A stretch of DNA of 64,000 bases from SIG607 sp045614505. Its GTDB lineage: Bacteria > Bacillota > Clostridia > Oscillospirales > Acutalibacteraceae. The translations under genes and the position numbers were made by a program. The notes below the pieces were generated by a model. The model searched no databases. It was not told the DNA's origin and saw only the letters and a program-made list of their open reading frames with translations. The DNA lies in NCBI GenBank assembly GCA_045614505.1, contig JAZLDA010000086.1, positions 35,705 through 99,704 of the forward strand. The letters are read 5' to 3'. The first letter of the stretch is position 1; each line of letters begins with the position of its first letter. Shown here in pieces: positions 1-7,285 of the stretch.

Positions 1-2
1 GC

Positions 3-185
3 ACCACCTTATGGGATTATGTCACGGTCAAAAGGCTTATAATGGCAAAAGACAAACTCAATGCGGGAGAAAAGCCTACAGAGGCGTGTACATCCAGCGG
101 TTTTAAGGATTATGCCACATTTTACCGTTCCTACAAAAAGCACTTTGAGGTTTCGCCGAAAACAGACAAGAAAAAGAAACAATAA
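3..185 (+). CDS. AraC-family regulator, C-terminal fragment (cut by window start)
   Basis: An open frame enters from the window edge and ends at TAA 183-185, giving 60 residues. They read as the second half of an AraC/XylS DNA-binding domain: a helix with LWDYVTVKRLIMAKDKL, then the second helix-turn-helix around GFKDYATFYRSYKKHF, then the usual VSPK motif and a Lys-rich tail. The first HTH helix and any N-terminal sensor domain lie outside the window. It converges on the VanY-like lipoprotein gene and shares a bidirectional terminator with it. The target genes cannot be told. The family assignment is fairly firm, being based on the conserved F-Y-F-K-P pattern of the second HTH. Confidence 0.82.
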   Translation, partial: TTLWDYVTVKRLIMAKDKLNAGEKPTEACTSSGFKDYATFYRSYKKHFEVSPKTDKKKKQ

Positions 186-210
186 AAACATTTGCGATTA
201 GCGTATATTA

Positions 211-242
211 AAAGAGAGCAGTTCCTCTGAACTGCTCTCTTT
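211..242. terminator. Bidirectional intrinsic terminator
   Basis: An 11-14 bp perfect stem (AGAGAGCAGTTC / GAACTGCTCTCT) with a CTCT loop is flanked by A-rich sequence on the left and TTTT on the right. It sits between the convergent AraC fragment and the VanY-like gene, so it can end both transcripts. Confidence 0.85.
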
Positions 243-267
243 TGATTTTAAGCTATAATAATCCGTT

Positions 268-1296
268 TTATGTGTCGGAAGAGGATTCATTTTCTTCTCT
301 GTCTTTTGATGATTCGTTATTTTCCCCGCTATCCTCTGATGAACTGCTTTCTTCGCTGTCGTCAGACGACCCACTGTCACCCTCACTGCCGGCCGACGAG
401 TCATTTTCTTCATCCTCATCGGTAGAAGTATAGTAAGAAGTTATACCGAAATATTCCTCCAATGTCTGACCGCTTTCTTTCAGCAACAATGCAAGATCCG
501 TACCTACATATCTTATATGCCACGGCTCGCTCTTATATCCGGTAATGCTCTCTTTGCCCTCTGGGTAACGGATAATAAATCCGTACTCGAAACAGTGTTC
601 TTTAAGCCATTCTCCTACCTTTTTGTACGTAGTCTCATAAGCCGCAGTACTACCGCTGTTAACGTCAATAGCAAGGCCTGACTGATGTTCCGAGTGGCCG
701 GGGCGTGCAGAGTATCTGTCGGCTGCTGCGGCGCCGTCACGGTTACAGTAAGACTCGTATAAGCTCTTTTGCGATTTATAGCTTCTGAAACCTGAAGAAA
801 TCCATATAGAAATCCCGTCTTTCTTTGCCGCCGCCTTCATTTTGTTAAAGGCTTTATTGGAAAGTGACTGAAGTCCCGGATTATAGTTTCCGGGAAGAGC
901 ATAGGTTTTATTTACAATAAGCACTCCGTTTATATAGGTAATTCCGTTTTTTACTTTTATTTCATATCCTTTAGAAGTAGTACCTATAACGGTTCCTCCT
1001 TTTACGGCAGGTGCAGGAAATGTGTCGGAAGAGGTGTTTTCTTCGGGCTTTTCCTGACTCGAAGCGTTCTCACTTTGAGTTCCCCTACTCGATGCATCTT
1101 TACTTGATGCATCTTTGCTTGATACGTTCTCATCGGACGATTCATCACCGGAGGGTTCTTGAGATATGCTTTCCTCACTGCCTATATTTATGTTCAGAGA
1201 ATTATCTGAATAGGAAGCTTTTCCCGTGCCTTTGCAACCGCTAAGCACAAAAACAGCACAAAAAAGTATTGCGGATATTTTAAAAATTCTTTTCAT
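268..1296 (-). CDS. D,D-carboxypeptidase-like lipoprotein (VanY / peptidase M15 family)
   Basis: Predicted zinc D-alanyl-D-alanine carboxypeptidase trimming peptidoglycan stem peptides outside the membrane. The N-terminus is a lipoprotein signal ending in lipobox LSGC. A Ser/Glu/Asp-rich linker to about residue 95 follows, then the VanY domain with SGFRSYKSQ, the zinc motif SEHQSGLAIDVN (His and Asp ligands) and EPWHIRYVG (catalytic Glu, last His ligand). The last ~50 residues are a very acidic Ser-rich tail, unusual for the family. The frame opens at GTG 1305, but ATG 1296 (342 aa) is preferred because the purine-rich AGAAGTG lies just upstream. The gene is monocistronic, with a consensus promoter at 1333-1361. 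It could instead be an L,D-type M15 enzyme; the family call is firm. Confidence 0.88.
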   Translation of the reverse strand: MKRIFKISAILFCAVFVLSGCKGTGKASYSDNSLNINIGSEESISQEPSGDESSDENVSSKDASSKDASSRGTQSENASSQEKPEENTSSDTFPAPAVKGGTVIGTTSKGYEIKVKNGITYINGVLIVNKTYALPGNYNPGLQSLSNKAFNKMKAAAKKDGISIWISSGFRSYKSQKSLYESYCNRDGAAAADRYSARPGHSEHQSGLAIDVNSGSTAAYETTYKKVGEWLKEHCFEYGFIIRYPEGKESITGYKSEPWHIRYVGTDLALLLKESGQTLEEYFGITSYYTSTDEDEENDSSAGSEGDSGSSDDSEESSSSEDSGENNESSKDREENESSSDT

Positions 1297-1332
1297 ATTT
1301 TTCACTTCTGTTCAAAATTTGTCGTACAATAT

Positions 1333-1361
1333 ATTATATTCTTAACGGAATATTGTGTCAA
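1333..1361 (-). promoter_or_regulatory. Sigma-A-type promoter for the VanY-like gene
   Basis: On the minus strand TTGACA (1356-1361), a 17-nt spacer and TATAAT (1333-1338) form a perfect consensus, with a leader of about 30 nt before the ATG at 1296. Confidence 0.85.
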
Positions 1362-1384
1362 CCATTTTGAAAGCACAAATATTA

Positions 1385-1413
1385 TTGATTATATCACCAT
1401 TTTTTGGTATAAT
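1385..1413 (+). promoter_or_regulatory. Promoter for the LOG-family gene
   Basis: TTGATT (1385-1390), a 17-nt spacer and TATAAT (1408-1413) sit 30 nt before the LOG-family ATG at 1443. It is divergent from the VanY-like promoter. Confidence 0.75.
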
Positions 1414-1442
1414 AATTATGTATTAAGAAAGGAAAGAGCCTT

Positions 1443-2021
1443 ATGAGAATATGTGTTTACGGAGCGGCGTCTCCGACTATTGACAAAAAATATATAGAAA
1501 TCACCGAGGAAATGGGAAAACAAATGGTAAGCCGCGGTCATTCCCTTGTTTTCGGCGGCGGCGGCAACGGACTTATGGGCGCAGCAGCCAGAGGTGTTAA
1601 GTCTGCCGGAGGAAAAATACTGGGTGTTATCCCCCGCTTTTTTGACGCAGAAGATATCGAGGCTGTTTGCGACTTCTGTGACGAGATGATGCAGCCTGAA
1701 ACAATGAGAGAAAGAAAACAGCTTATGGAGGATAACGCCGACGCCTTTATCGTTGTCCCGGGTGGTATCGGCACTTATGAAGAGTTTTTCGAAATCCTCA
1801 CCCTAAAACAGCTTTGCCGCCACCAAAAGCCCATAGCCATTTATAATGTAATGGGCTACTATGACAGCCTTTATGCCGTTATGAAGCAGGCAATCGAGAA
1901 AAATTTCATTAAAGAAAACTGCCTCGACCTTTTCAAAATAACCAACAACCTTGAAGAACTCTTCGACTATATCGAAAACGACACATTAAGCTACACCGTA
2001 AAGGATTTGAAAGAGGGTTAA
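1443..2021 (+). CDS. LOG-family Rossmann protein (TIGR00730; nucleotide 5'-monophosphate phosphoribohydrolase-like)
   Basis: 192 aa, the usual length of the LOG (Lonely Guy) family, whose characterised members cleave cytokinin riboside monophosphates or nucleoside monophosphates to base plus ribose 5-phosphate. Seen: N-terminal nucleotide-binding strand MRICVYGAAS, a glycine-rich FGGGGNGLMGAAARG loop, the substrate-binding MRERK segment and the hallmark PGGIGTYEEFFEILT. These are the conserved Arg and PGGxGTxxE motifs needed for activity in characterised LOGs. The in vivo substrate in bacteria is mostly unknown. SD AAGGAAAG precedes ATG 1443. It is followed by an intergenic repeat and so looks monocistronic. 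Confidence 0.88.
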   Translation: MRICVYGAASPTIDKKYIEITEEMGKQMVSRGHSLVFGGGGNGLMGAAARGVKSAGGKILGVIPRFFDAEDIEAVCDFCDEMMQPETMRERKQLMEDNADAFIVVPGGIGTYEEFFEILTLKQLCRHQKPIAIYNVMGYYDSLYAVMKQAIEKNFIKENCLDLFKITNNLEELFDYIENDTLSYTVKDLKEG

Positions 2022-2031
2022 AATGCGAAGC

Positions 2032-2143
2032 GTTGTATATCATCAAACCGACAGATAATACACGCTTCGCGTGATGATATACGCCTTCGTCGATGATATA
2101 CAGCCCTTTCGGGCTGATGATATACCAAGCCTTTTGGCTTGGA
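2032..2143. repeat. Intergenic mosaic repeat: GATGATATAC units alternating with short hairpins
   Basis: GATGATATAC occurs three times directly (near 2072, 2092 and 2115) and once inverted as GTATATCATC (2035-2044). Between copies lie small palindromes of different sequence: CACGCTTCGCGTG, CGCCTTCGTCG, AGCCCTTTCGGGCT and CAAGCCTTTTGGCTTG. The stem arms change while the spacer stays constant, so the element looks like a dispersed noncoding mosaic repeat and not a CRISPR. It lies between the LOG gene end and the terminator of tRNA-Arg. No protein is encoded. Confidence 0.8.
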
Positions 2144-2144
2144 T

Positions 2145-2179
2145 AAAAAAATCCTCGTTCCGAAGAACGAGGATTTTTT
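2145..2179 (-). terminator. Intrinsic terminator of the galE/tRNA-Arg unit
   Basis: A 10-bp stem (ATCCTCGTTC / GAACGAGGAT, loop CGAA) has A7 on the left and T6 on the right, so it works in both directions. It directly abuts the encoded CCA end of the tRNA. Confidence 0.85.
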
Positions 2180-2253
2180 GGCACCCACAGTAGGAATCGA
2201 ACCTGCATCTAAGTCTTAGGAGGACCTTATTCTATCCGTTGAACTATGTGGGC
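2179..2253 (-). tRNA. tRNA-Arg (anticodon CCU)
   Basis: Read on the minus strand, a full cloverleaf can be drawn: acceptor GCCCACA/TGTGGGT, D-stem GTTC/GAAT, anticodon stem AGGTC/GACTT with loop CTCCTAA (anticodon CCT in DNA) and T-arm GGTTCGATTCC. The 3' CCA is encoded (2179-2181). It decodes AGG arginine codons. It lies just downstream of galE on the same strand and may be co-transcribed. Confidence 0.9.
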
Positions 2254-2260
2254 ATATATG

Positions 2261-2290
2261 ACCCGTGTGCTTGCGCACACGGGTATTTTT
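2261..2290. other. GC-rich hairpin between galE and tRNA-Arg
   Basis: A 10-bp stem ACCCGTGTGC/GCACACGGGT with a TTGC loop is followed by ATTTTTATT on the plus strand. The minus strand has no T-run, so for the galE transcript it is more likely a processing or stability hairpin before the tRNA than a terminator. Confidence 0.5.
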
Positions 2291-2291
2291 A

Positions 2292-3305
2292 TTATTCTCT
2301 GTAGCCGTTGGGATTATTCTTCTGCCAGCGCCAGGTATCAATACACATTCTCTCGATATCCAGCTCTGCCTGCCAGCCGAGAAACTCTTTTGCCTTAGAA
2401 GCATCGGCGTAAACCTCGTCCGGGTCTCCCGGGCGGCGTGGAGCAATAACATAGGGAATTTCCATATCAGCGGCTTTGCCGAAAGCATCTTTAAGCTGAA
2501 GAACAGAAACACCGTTTCCTGTTCCAAGGTTGAAGGCTTCGCAAGCCTCATTTTTAAGTGCCCAGTTTACTGCGGCAACGTGACCCTTAGCAAGGTCAAC
2601 AACATGGATATAATCACGCACACCTGTGCCGTCAACGGTATTATAGTCGTTACCGAAAACGTTAAGCTTCTCCAGTCTGCCTACAGCAACCTGAGAAATA
2701 TAAGGCATAAGGTTATTGGGTATACCCTTGGGGTCCTCACCGATTCTGCCGCTCTCGTGTGCGCCAATGGGGTTAAAGTAACGAAGCAGTGCAATACACC
2801 AGCTATTGTCACTTACATAAAGGTCGCGGAGCATTTCCTCAATAAAGAGCTTAGTTCTGCCGTAAGGGTTAATGGCGCCAAGAGGCATACCCTCTTTAAG
2901 AGGCATTTCTTTTGCAACACCGTAAACGGTAGCAGAGGAAGAAAATACTATTTTCTTAACATCAAACTCACGCATTACTTCTAAAAGCACAAGGGTGCTG
3001 ATAAGGTTATTGTCATAATACTCTATGGGCTTTGCAACAGATTCACCTACTGCTTTGAGACCTGCAAAGTGGATAACGGCTTCAATGGAATTTTCCTTAA
3101 AAATATTTCTCAAAGCCTCTTTATTGCGCACATCCTCTTTATAGAACTTTACGCTTTTGCCTGCGATATCCTGAACGCGAACAAGGGATTCCTCGTTACT
3201 GTTATCAAGATTATCAACTACAACTACCTCATAGCCAGCACTCAGCATTTCAATGCAGGTATGGGAGCCTATGTAGCCTGCGCCGCCGGTTACTAAAACT
3301 GCCAT
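2292..3305 (-). CDS. galE: UDP-glucose 4-epimerase
   Basis: Interconverts UDP-glucose and UDP-galactose using bound NAD (Leloir pathway, exopolysaccharide precursor supply). 337 aa, normal length. Seen: Rossmann motif TGGAGYIGSHT at residues 6-16, the catalytic SSSATVYG segment near 121-128, YxxxK as YGRTK near 148-152, and the sugar-nucleotide binding segment ALLRYFNPIGAHESGRIGED. It is a short-chain dehydrogenase/reductase of the extended type. Downstream on the same strand is only tRNA-Arg. The divergent neighbour is the DnaD-like gene. Confidence 0.95.
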   Translation of the reverse strand: MAVLVTGGAGYIGSHTCIEMLSAGYEVVVVDNLDNSNEESLVRVQDIAGKSVKFYKEDVRNKEALRNIFKENSIEAVIHFAGLKAVGESVAKPIEYYDNNLISTLVLLEVMREFDVKKIVFSSSATVYGVAKEMPLKEGMPLGAINPYGRTKLFIEEMLRDLYVSDNSWCIALLRYFNPIGAHESGRIGEDPKGIPNNLMPYISQVAVGRLEKLNVFGNDYNTVDGTGVRDYIHVVDLAKGHVAAVNWALKNEACEAFNLGTGNGVSVLQLKDAFGKAADMEIPYVIAPRRPGDPDEVYADASKAKEFLGWQAELDIERMCIDTWRWQKNNPNGYRE

Positions 3306-3328
3306 TTAAATCATCTCCGAAATAATAA

Positions 3329-3357
3329 TTGTCAAACACAAATTTCTATGTTATACT
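3329..3357 (+). promoter_or_regulatory. Promoter for the dnaD-dnaI pair
   Basis: TTGTCA (3329-3334), a 17-nt spacer and TATACT (3352-3357) lie about 50 nt before the ATG at 3406. Confidence 0.7.
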
Positions 3358-3405
3358 TATTATAATTACAACGCTATAAAAAAGCAAGAGTTTTTGGAGA
3401 GTTTT

Positions 3406-4323
3406 ATGAACAGTCTTATAAATCCAAGCGTATATTCTGACACCTTTGCCCTGCCCGGCGGTGCTGTGGACAACCATATTAAAATTGCTTCCGCTATTCA
3501 ACTCAAGGTGTTATTATACATTTTCCGTCACAGCAACGAGGAGTTGGACGCTGAAATAATCGCCAACGCTCTCTCCGTTCACACAGAAGAGGTAAATGAC
3601 GCTATAGAGTATTGGGCAGGCGCAGGATTTTTAAATGCGCCTACAAAGGCTGTTCAGCCTCAAAAGGCTTCTGGCAAAAAAGCGCGTATGCAGAGTGAAA
3701 AGCCCACCCGCGAAGAGGTTGCCCGCCTTGCCGAAAATGATGAAAAGTTGCAGTTTTTATACAGAGAAGCGCAAAGTGTTTTCGGCAGAGGTCTAAAACA
3801 GAACGAGACCTCCCTTTTCGCCTGGCTATATACAGATGAGGGTTTGGACGTTTCTGTTATACTTATGCTTTTAAGGCTTGCCAAAAAGCAGGATAAGGTA
3901 AATGTCCGATTTATTGAAAGCACTGCCATTGACTGGATAGACAGCGGTGTGGAAACCATTGCCGATGCCGAAGCCAAAATGAGCGAAGCTCTCCTTTACG
4001 ACCAGTGCTGGAAGCTGGTTTGCACGGCTTTCGGAATCAACAAAAGAAAGCCAAGCAAAAAGGAAAGCGAGCTTTCATATCTTTGGGTAAATGAATGGAA
4101 ATATGACCGCGCAATACTGAGTAAGGCTTATGAAATATGCGTTGACTCAACAGGAGAATTTTCTATTCCCTACATAAAAGCGGTGCTTGAAAAGTGGCAC
4201 CAAAGCGGTGTTAAAAAGGTCGAGGACATAAAAGAGGACAATAAGGAAAACAAGCAAAAGAAAAACGATTTTGCTGCGTATGATAAAAACCTCATCGACC
4301 AAATTCTGAGTTTGGAGGATTAA
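3406..4323 (+). CDS. DnaD-domain replication/primosome protein
   Basis: 305 aa. The C-terminal ~70 residues (AILSKAYEICVD ... FSIPYIKAVLEKWHQSGV) match the DnaD/DnaB_2 domain that binds DNA and loads helicase in Firmicute primosomes. A middle segment with a similar helical pattern may be a second copy. The N-terminal ~75 residues look winged-helix-like. The frame opens at TTG 3394, but ATG 3406 is chosen because GGAG lies at 3396-3399, six bases upstream. The stop is 3 nt before the DnaI-like ATPase gene, an arrangement expected for helicase loading partners. A phage origin is possible for the family but nothing else here is phage-like. Confidence 0.85.
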   Translation: MNSLINPSVYSDTFALPGGAVDNHIKIASAIQLKVLLYIFRHSNEELDAEIIANALSVHTEEVNDAIEYWAGAGFLNAPTKAVQPQKASGKKARMQSEKPTREEVARLAENDEKLQFLYREAQSVFGRGLKQNETSLFAWLYTDEGLDVSVILMLLRLAKKQDKVNVRFIESTAIDWIDSGVETIADAEAKMSEALLYDQCWKLVCTAFGINKRKPSKKESELSYLWVNEWKYDRAILSKAYEICVDSTGEFSIPYIKAVLEKWHQSGVKKVEDIKEDNKENKQKKNDFAAYDKNLIDQILSLED

Positions 4324-4326
4324 CCT

Positions 4327-5271
4327 ATGGCACTTTCTCACGAAACGGTGCAAAAGGCTCTTTATTTAAAGGAGCAGGCCATCAGAAAAGAAGAATATAG
4401 ATATGAAAAAGCCTTGGAGAAAGCCAAGGAAGAATTCCCGAGAATTGCAGAGATAGATTTTAGTCTTGCTAACATCGGCGCCTCCCTTTTAGGTTATGCT
4501 ATGCGTGGTGATACCGCCGCAATTGATACTTGCAGAGCAAAAAGTGAAGCCCTCACCAAGGAAAAGGCTGAGCTTTTAAGCAAAGCAGGAGTAAAAGAAA
4601 AGCAGGTTTTCTGTAAGGCATGTGAGGATACAGGTTATATTTCGGGGAAACTGTGCGAATGTATAAAAGCCGTTGCAAGAGAGCTTGCTGTAAAAGAATT
4701 AAACGACAGTATGCCCCTTGATGGAGCAGGCTTTGACAAGTTCCAAATCAGCTACTACCCCGAAGACGCGCAGGAAAAAATGCAGAAAATTCTTTCCTAC
4801 TGCATTTCCTATGCAAAGGATTTTTCACTGGACAGCGATAATCTTTTATTTATGGGAAAAAGCGGGCTTGGCAAAACCCACCTTTCCCTTTCCATTGTAA
4901 AGGAAGTAATAAAGAAAGGCTTTAACGTGGTTTACGGACCTGCTCAGAGTCTTTTCGCCGCCGCCGAAAAAGAGCGTTTCAGTTATTCTGGCGACACCGA
5001 AAAGCTGGACGAAATTATGGAAGCCGACCTACTTATTATTGATGACCTGGGAACAGAGTTTATGACAAACTTCGTTCAGTCCCTTTTCTATGACATTATC
5101 AATTCAAGGCTACTTAAAAAGCGTCCTACAATTATTAATACTAATTTATGTTTTGAAGAGCTTGAAAGCCGCTACACTCCCAGAGTAACCTCACGGCTTA
5201 TCGGTGAATATTCGGTAAAAAGTTTTGTAGGAAAAGATATCAGAGTGCTTAAAAAACTAAATAAGCAATAA
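4327..5271 (+). CDS. DnaI/DnaC-like AAA+ helicase loader
   Basis: 314 aa. Expected to load the replicative helicase DnaB/DnaC hexamer onto DNA at initiation or restart. Residues ~1-85 are helical. A Cys cluster follows (CKACEDTGYISGKLCEC, probable zinc site as in Bacillus DnaI), then the AAA+ domain with Walker A GKSGLGKTH and Walker B LLIIDDLGTEF, sensor-1 TIINTNL and an Arg finger in SRYTPRVTSRL. It immediately follows the DnaD-like gene and shares its promoter. The gene symbol is withheld because dnaI and dnaC naming differs between lineages. Confidence 0.88.
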   Translation: MALSHETVQKALYLKEQAIRKEEYRYEKALEKAKEEFPRIAEIDFSLANIGASLLGYAMRGDTAAIDTCRAKSEALTKEKAELLSKAGVKEKQVFCKACEDTGYISGKLCECIKAVARELAVKELNDSMPLDGAGFDKFQISYYPEDAQEKMQKILSYCISYAKDFSLDSDNLLFMGKSGLGKTHLSLSIVKEVIKKGFNVVYGPAQSLFAAAEKERFSYSGDTEKLDEIMEADLLIIDDLGTEFMTNFVQSLFYDIINSRLLKKRPTIINTNLCFEELESRYTPRVTSRLIGEYSVKSFVGKDIRVLKKLNKQ

Positions 5272-5278
5272 TAAAAAT

Positions 5279-5312
5279 TGTGCAGTCGCTTTAAGTGACT
5301 GCACAGTTTTTT
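5279..5312. terminator. Bidirectional terminator between dnaI-like gene and plsY
   Basis: A stem around TGTGCAGTC / GACTGCACA with loop GCTTTAAGT has TTTTTT on the plus-strand side and AAAAATT on the other, serving both convergent genes. Confidence 0.85.
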
Positions 5313-5315
5313 GAT

Positions 5316-5960
5316 TTATTTCTTTATTTTCAGTTTCTTTTCTTCGCCTCTTAAAAGACGCTTTATATTATCCTTGTGTCGCCAGAAGACTATTATTCCG
5401 CCAAGAAGACTGAGTCCTATTATAACAAAGTCAGGATTACTGATTCCGTTAAAGCCGTTAATACCTATAGAAAATCCAACAACCAGTACAGTTGCAATAA
5501 GAGTACTCAGTGACACTATTCGGGTAATCAGCATATTAACTGCATAGCCTATAAGTCCGGCAACTATTGCGAAAGGACAGCAAACAGCGAAAATTCCCAC
5601 GCTTGTTGCAGCACACTTTCCGCCCTTAAAACCGAACCAAACAGGGAAAGCGTGGCCTACCATACAGGTTATGCCGCAAATATATTTTCCGTACATAACG
5701 GCAGTCGCGCTGTCGGGAAAAACATATTTATAAACAAACAGACCAAGCAAAGCCGCCGCAACGCCTTTTAGAGCATCGCACAGAAAGGTAAGAATACCTG
5801 CGGTTTTTCCTGCAACGCGCAAAACATTGGTTGTTCCCGCATTTCCGCTTCCGTGTTCCCTTACATCGGTTTTGGAAAACAGTTTAGTAAATATAACTGC
5901 AAAGCTTATACTTCCGATAAGATATGCAAATATGGGTGCCAGTACGGCAAGAGCTATCAT
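5316..5960 (-). CDS. plsY: Glycerol-3-phosphate acyltransferase PlsY
   Basis: Transfers the acyl group from acyl-phosphate to glycerol 3-phosphate to make lysophosphatidic acid, the first step of membrane phospholipid synthesis. 214 aa integral membrane protein with about six or seven hydrophobic segments. Seen: signature motif 1 GSGNAGTTNVLR, motif 2 around GHAFPVWFGFKGGKCAATSVG, and a Lys-rich cytoplasmic C-terminus. ATG 5960 overlaps the end of der by 4 nt (stop at 5957), so the two are translationally coupled, an arrangement common in Firmicutes. Confidence 0.93.
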   Translation of the reverse strand: MIALAVLAPIFAYLIGSISFAVIFTKLFSKTDVREHGSGNAGTTNVLRVAGKTAGILTFLCDALKGVAAALLGLFVYKYVFPDSATAVMYGKYICGITCMVGHAFPVWFGFKGGKCAATSVGIFAVCCPFAIVAGLIGYAVNMLITRIVSLSTLIATVLVVGFSIGINGFNGISNPDFVIIGLSLLGGIIVFWRHKDNIKRLLRGEEKKLKIKK

Positions 5961-7285
5961 TTTTTATCTTCTCCTCTTTCTCTGATAACAAAACGAATAG
6001 GTGTGCCCTCAAGACCGAAAATAGATCTTATTTGGTTTTCTAAATATCTCTGATAAGAAAAATGGAACAGTTCCTTATTATTACAGAAGCAAACAAAGGT
6101 AGGCGGTGCTGTGGAAGCCTGTGTCATATAGTAAATTTTAAGGCGTTTGCCTTTATCTGTGGGAGGCTGAACACGCGCAGTGGCATCAGCCAGAATATCA
6201 TTGAGCTTACCTGTGGAAATACGCATATTATTCTGCTCATAGACGAAATGTATAAGCTCAAAAAGTCTGTCAATGCGCTGACCCGTTTTAGCCGAAATAA
6301 ATATAATGGGCGCGTAAGGCATAAAGGAAAAATCATTCATCAGCTTTTTCCTGTATGCATCCATTGTGGTGCTGTCCTTTGCGACGGCGTCCCACTTATT
6401 CACCGCAATTATACAAGCCTTACCCTGCTCCATAGCAAGTCCCGCAACCTTAGAGTCCTGCTCGGTAAAGCCCTCAACTCCGTCTATCATTATAACACAA
6501 ACGTCGCTTCTTTCAATAGCCATTTGTGCTCTGAGTACACTGTATTTTTCAATTTGCTCCTCTACCTTGCTTTTTCGCCTGAGACCTGCAGTGTCAATGA
6601 AATTATAGACAGTGTTTCCCTTTTCTATTCTGGTGTCGATTGCGTCCCTTGTGGTACCCGCAATATCCGAAACGATTGAGCGTTCCTCACCTGCTATACA
6701 GTTAACAAGAGAGGACTTTCCTGCGTTGGGCTTTCCGATAACGGCAACATTAATAATTTCTTCGTCTTCATCCTCGTTTTCTCCCGTTGGCAGAAAATCA
6801 AAAACTGCATCAAGAAGGTCGCCTGTTCCGTGACCGTGAACAGAGGAAACTGCAATAGGGTCCCCCAGACCCAGATTATAAAACTCATAAAACTCCAAGG
6901 GAGTTTTACCGAGGCTGTCGCATTTGTTTACACAAAGCACCACCGGCTTGCCGCTTTTTTGAAGCATTGCCGCAATATCATTATCGGCGGCAGTCACTCC
7001 GGAAGTCAAATCTGTAACAAAAATAATTACACTTGCGGTCTCAATGGCAAGGTTTGCCTGAGCGCGCATTGATTTTAAAATCACATCATCGGTTTTAGGC
7101 TCAATACCGCCGGTATCCACAAGCATTATTTTACGGTTACACCATTCGCAATCCCCGTAAATTCTGTCTCTTGTTACACCCGGAGTATCGTCAACAATAG
7201 AAAGCCGTTGACCGATAAGCTTATTAAACAGTGTGGATTTGCCCACATTCGGTCTGCCTACTACGGCAACAACAGGTTTTGCCAT
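5957..7285 (-). CDS. der: Ribosome-assembly GTPase Der (EngA)
   Basis: Tandem-domain GTPase for late 50S assembly. 442 aa. The first G domain has P-loop GRPNVGKSTLFN (res 10-21), DTPGVTRD and NKCD. The second has GKPNAGKSSLVN (about 184-195), DIAGTTRD, DTAG and NKWD. The C-terminal KH-like domain ends in GTPIRFVIRERGE. The gene lies one base after the DUF512 gene and overlaps plsY by 4 nt, forming a three-gene unit. Confidence 0.96.
   Translation of the reverse strand: MAKPVVAVVGRPNVGKSTLFNKLIGQRLSIVDDTPGVTRDRIYGDCEWCNRKIMLVDTGGIEPKTDDVILKSMRAQANLAIETASVIIFVTDLTSGVTAADNDIAAMLQKSGKPVVLCVNKCDSLGKTPLEFYEFYNLGLGDPIAVSSVHGHGTGDLLDAVFDFLPTGENEDEDEEIINVAVIGKPNAGKSSLVNCIAGEERSIVSDIAGTTRDAIDTRIEKGNTVYNFIDTAGLRRKSKVEEQIEKYSVLRAQMAIERSDVCVIMIDGVEGFTEQDSKVAGLAMEQGKACIIAVNKWDAVAKDSTTMDAYRKKLMNDFSFMPYAPIIFISAKTGQRIDRLFELIHFVYEQNNMRISTGKLNDILADATARVQPPTDKGKRLKIYYMTQASTAPPTFVCFCNNKELFHFSYQRYLENQIRSIFGLEGTPIRFVIRERGEDKK

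Noticed and set aside
2032..2143. CRISPR-like repeat
   Set aside because: Spacer-like parts are palindromes and the constant part is only 10 nt; no cas genes in the window.
1933..2208. 91-codon minus-strand frame over the LOG gene end and the hairpin repeat
   Set aside because: Runs through the repeat, the terminator and part of the tRNA; no start signal.
2265..2984. 239-codon frame opposite galE
   Set aside because: Lies fully antisense to galE; no motif or ribosome binding site. A shadow of galE codon bias.
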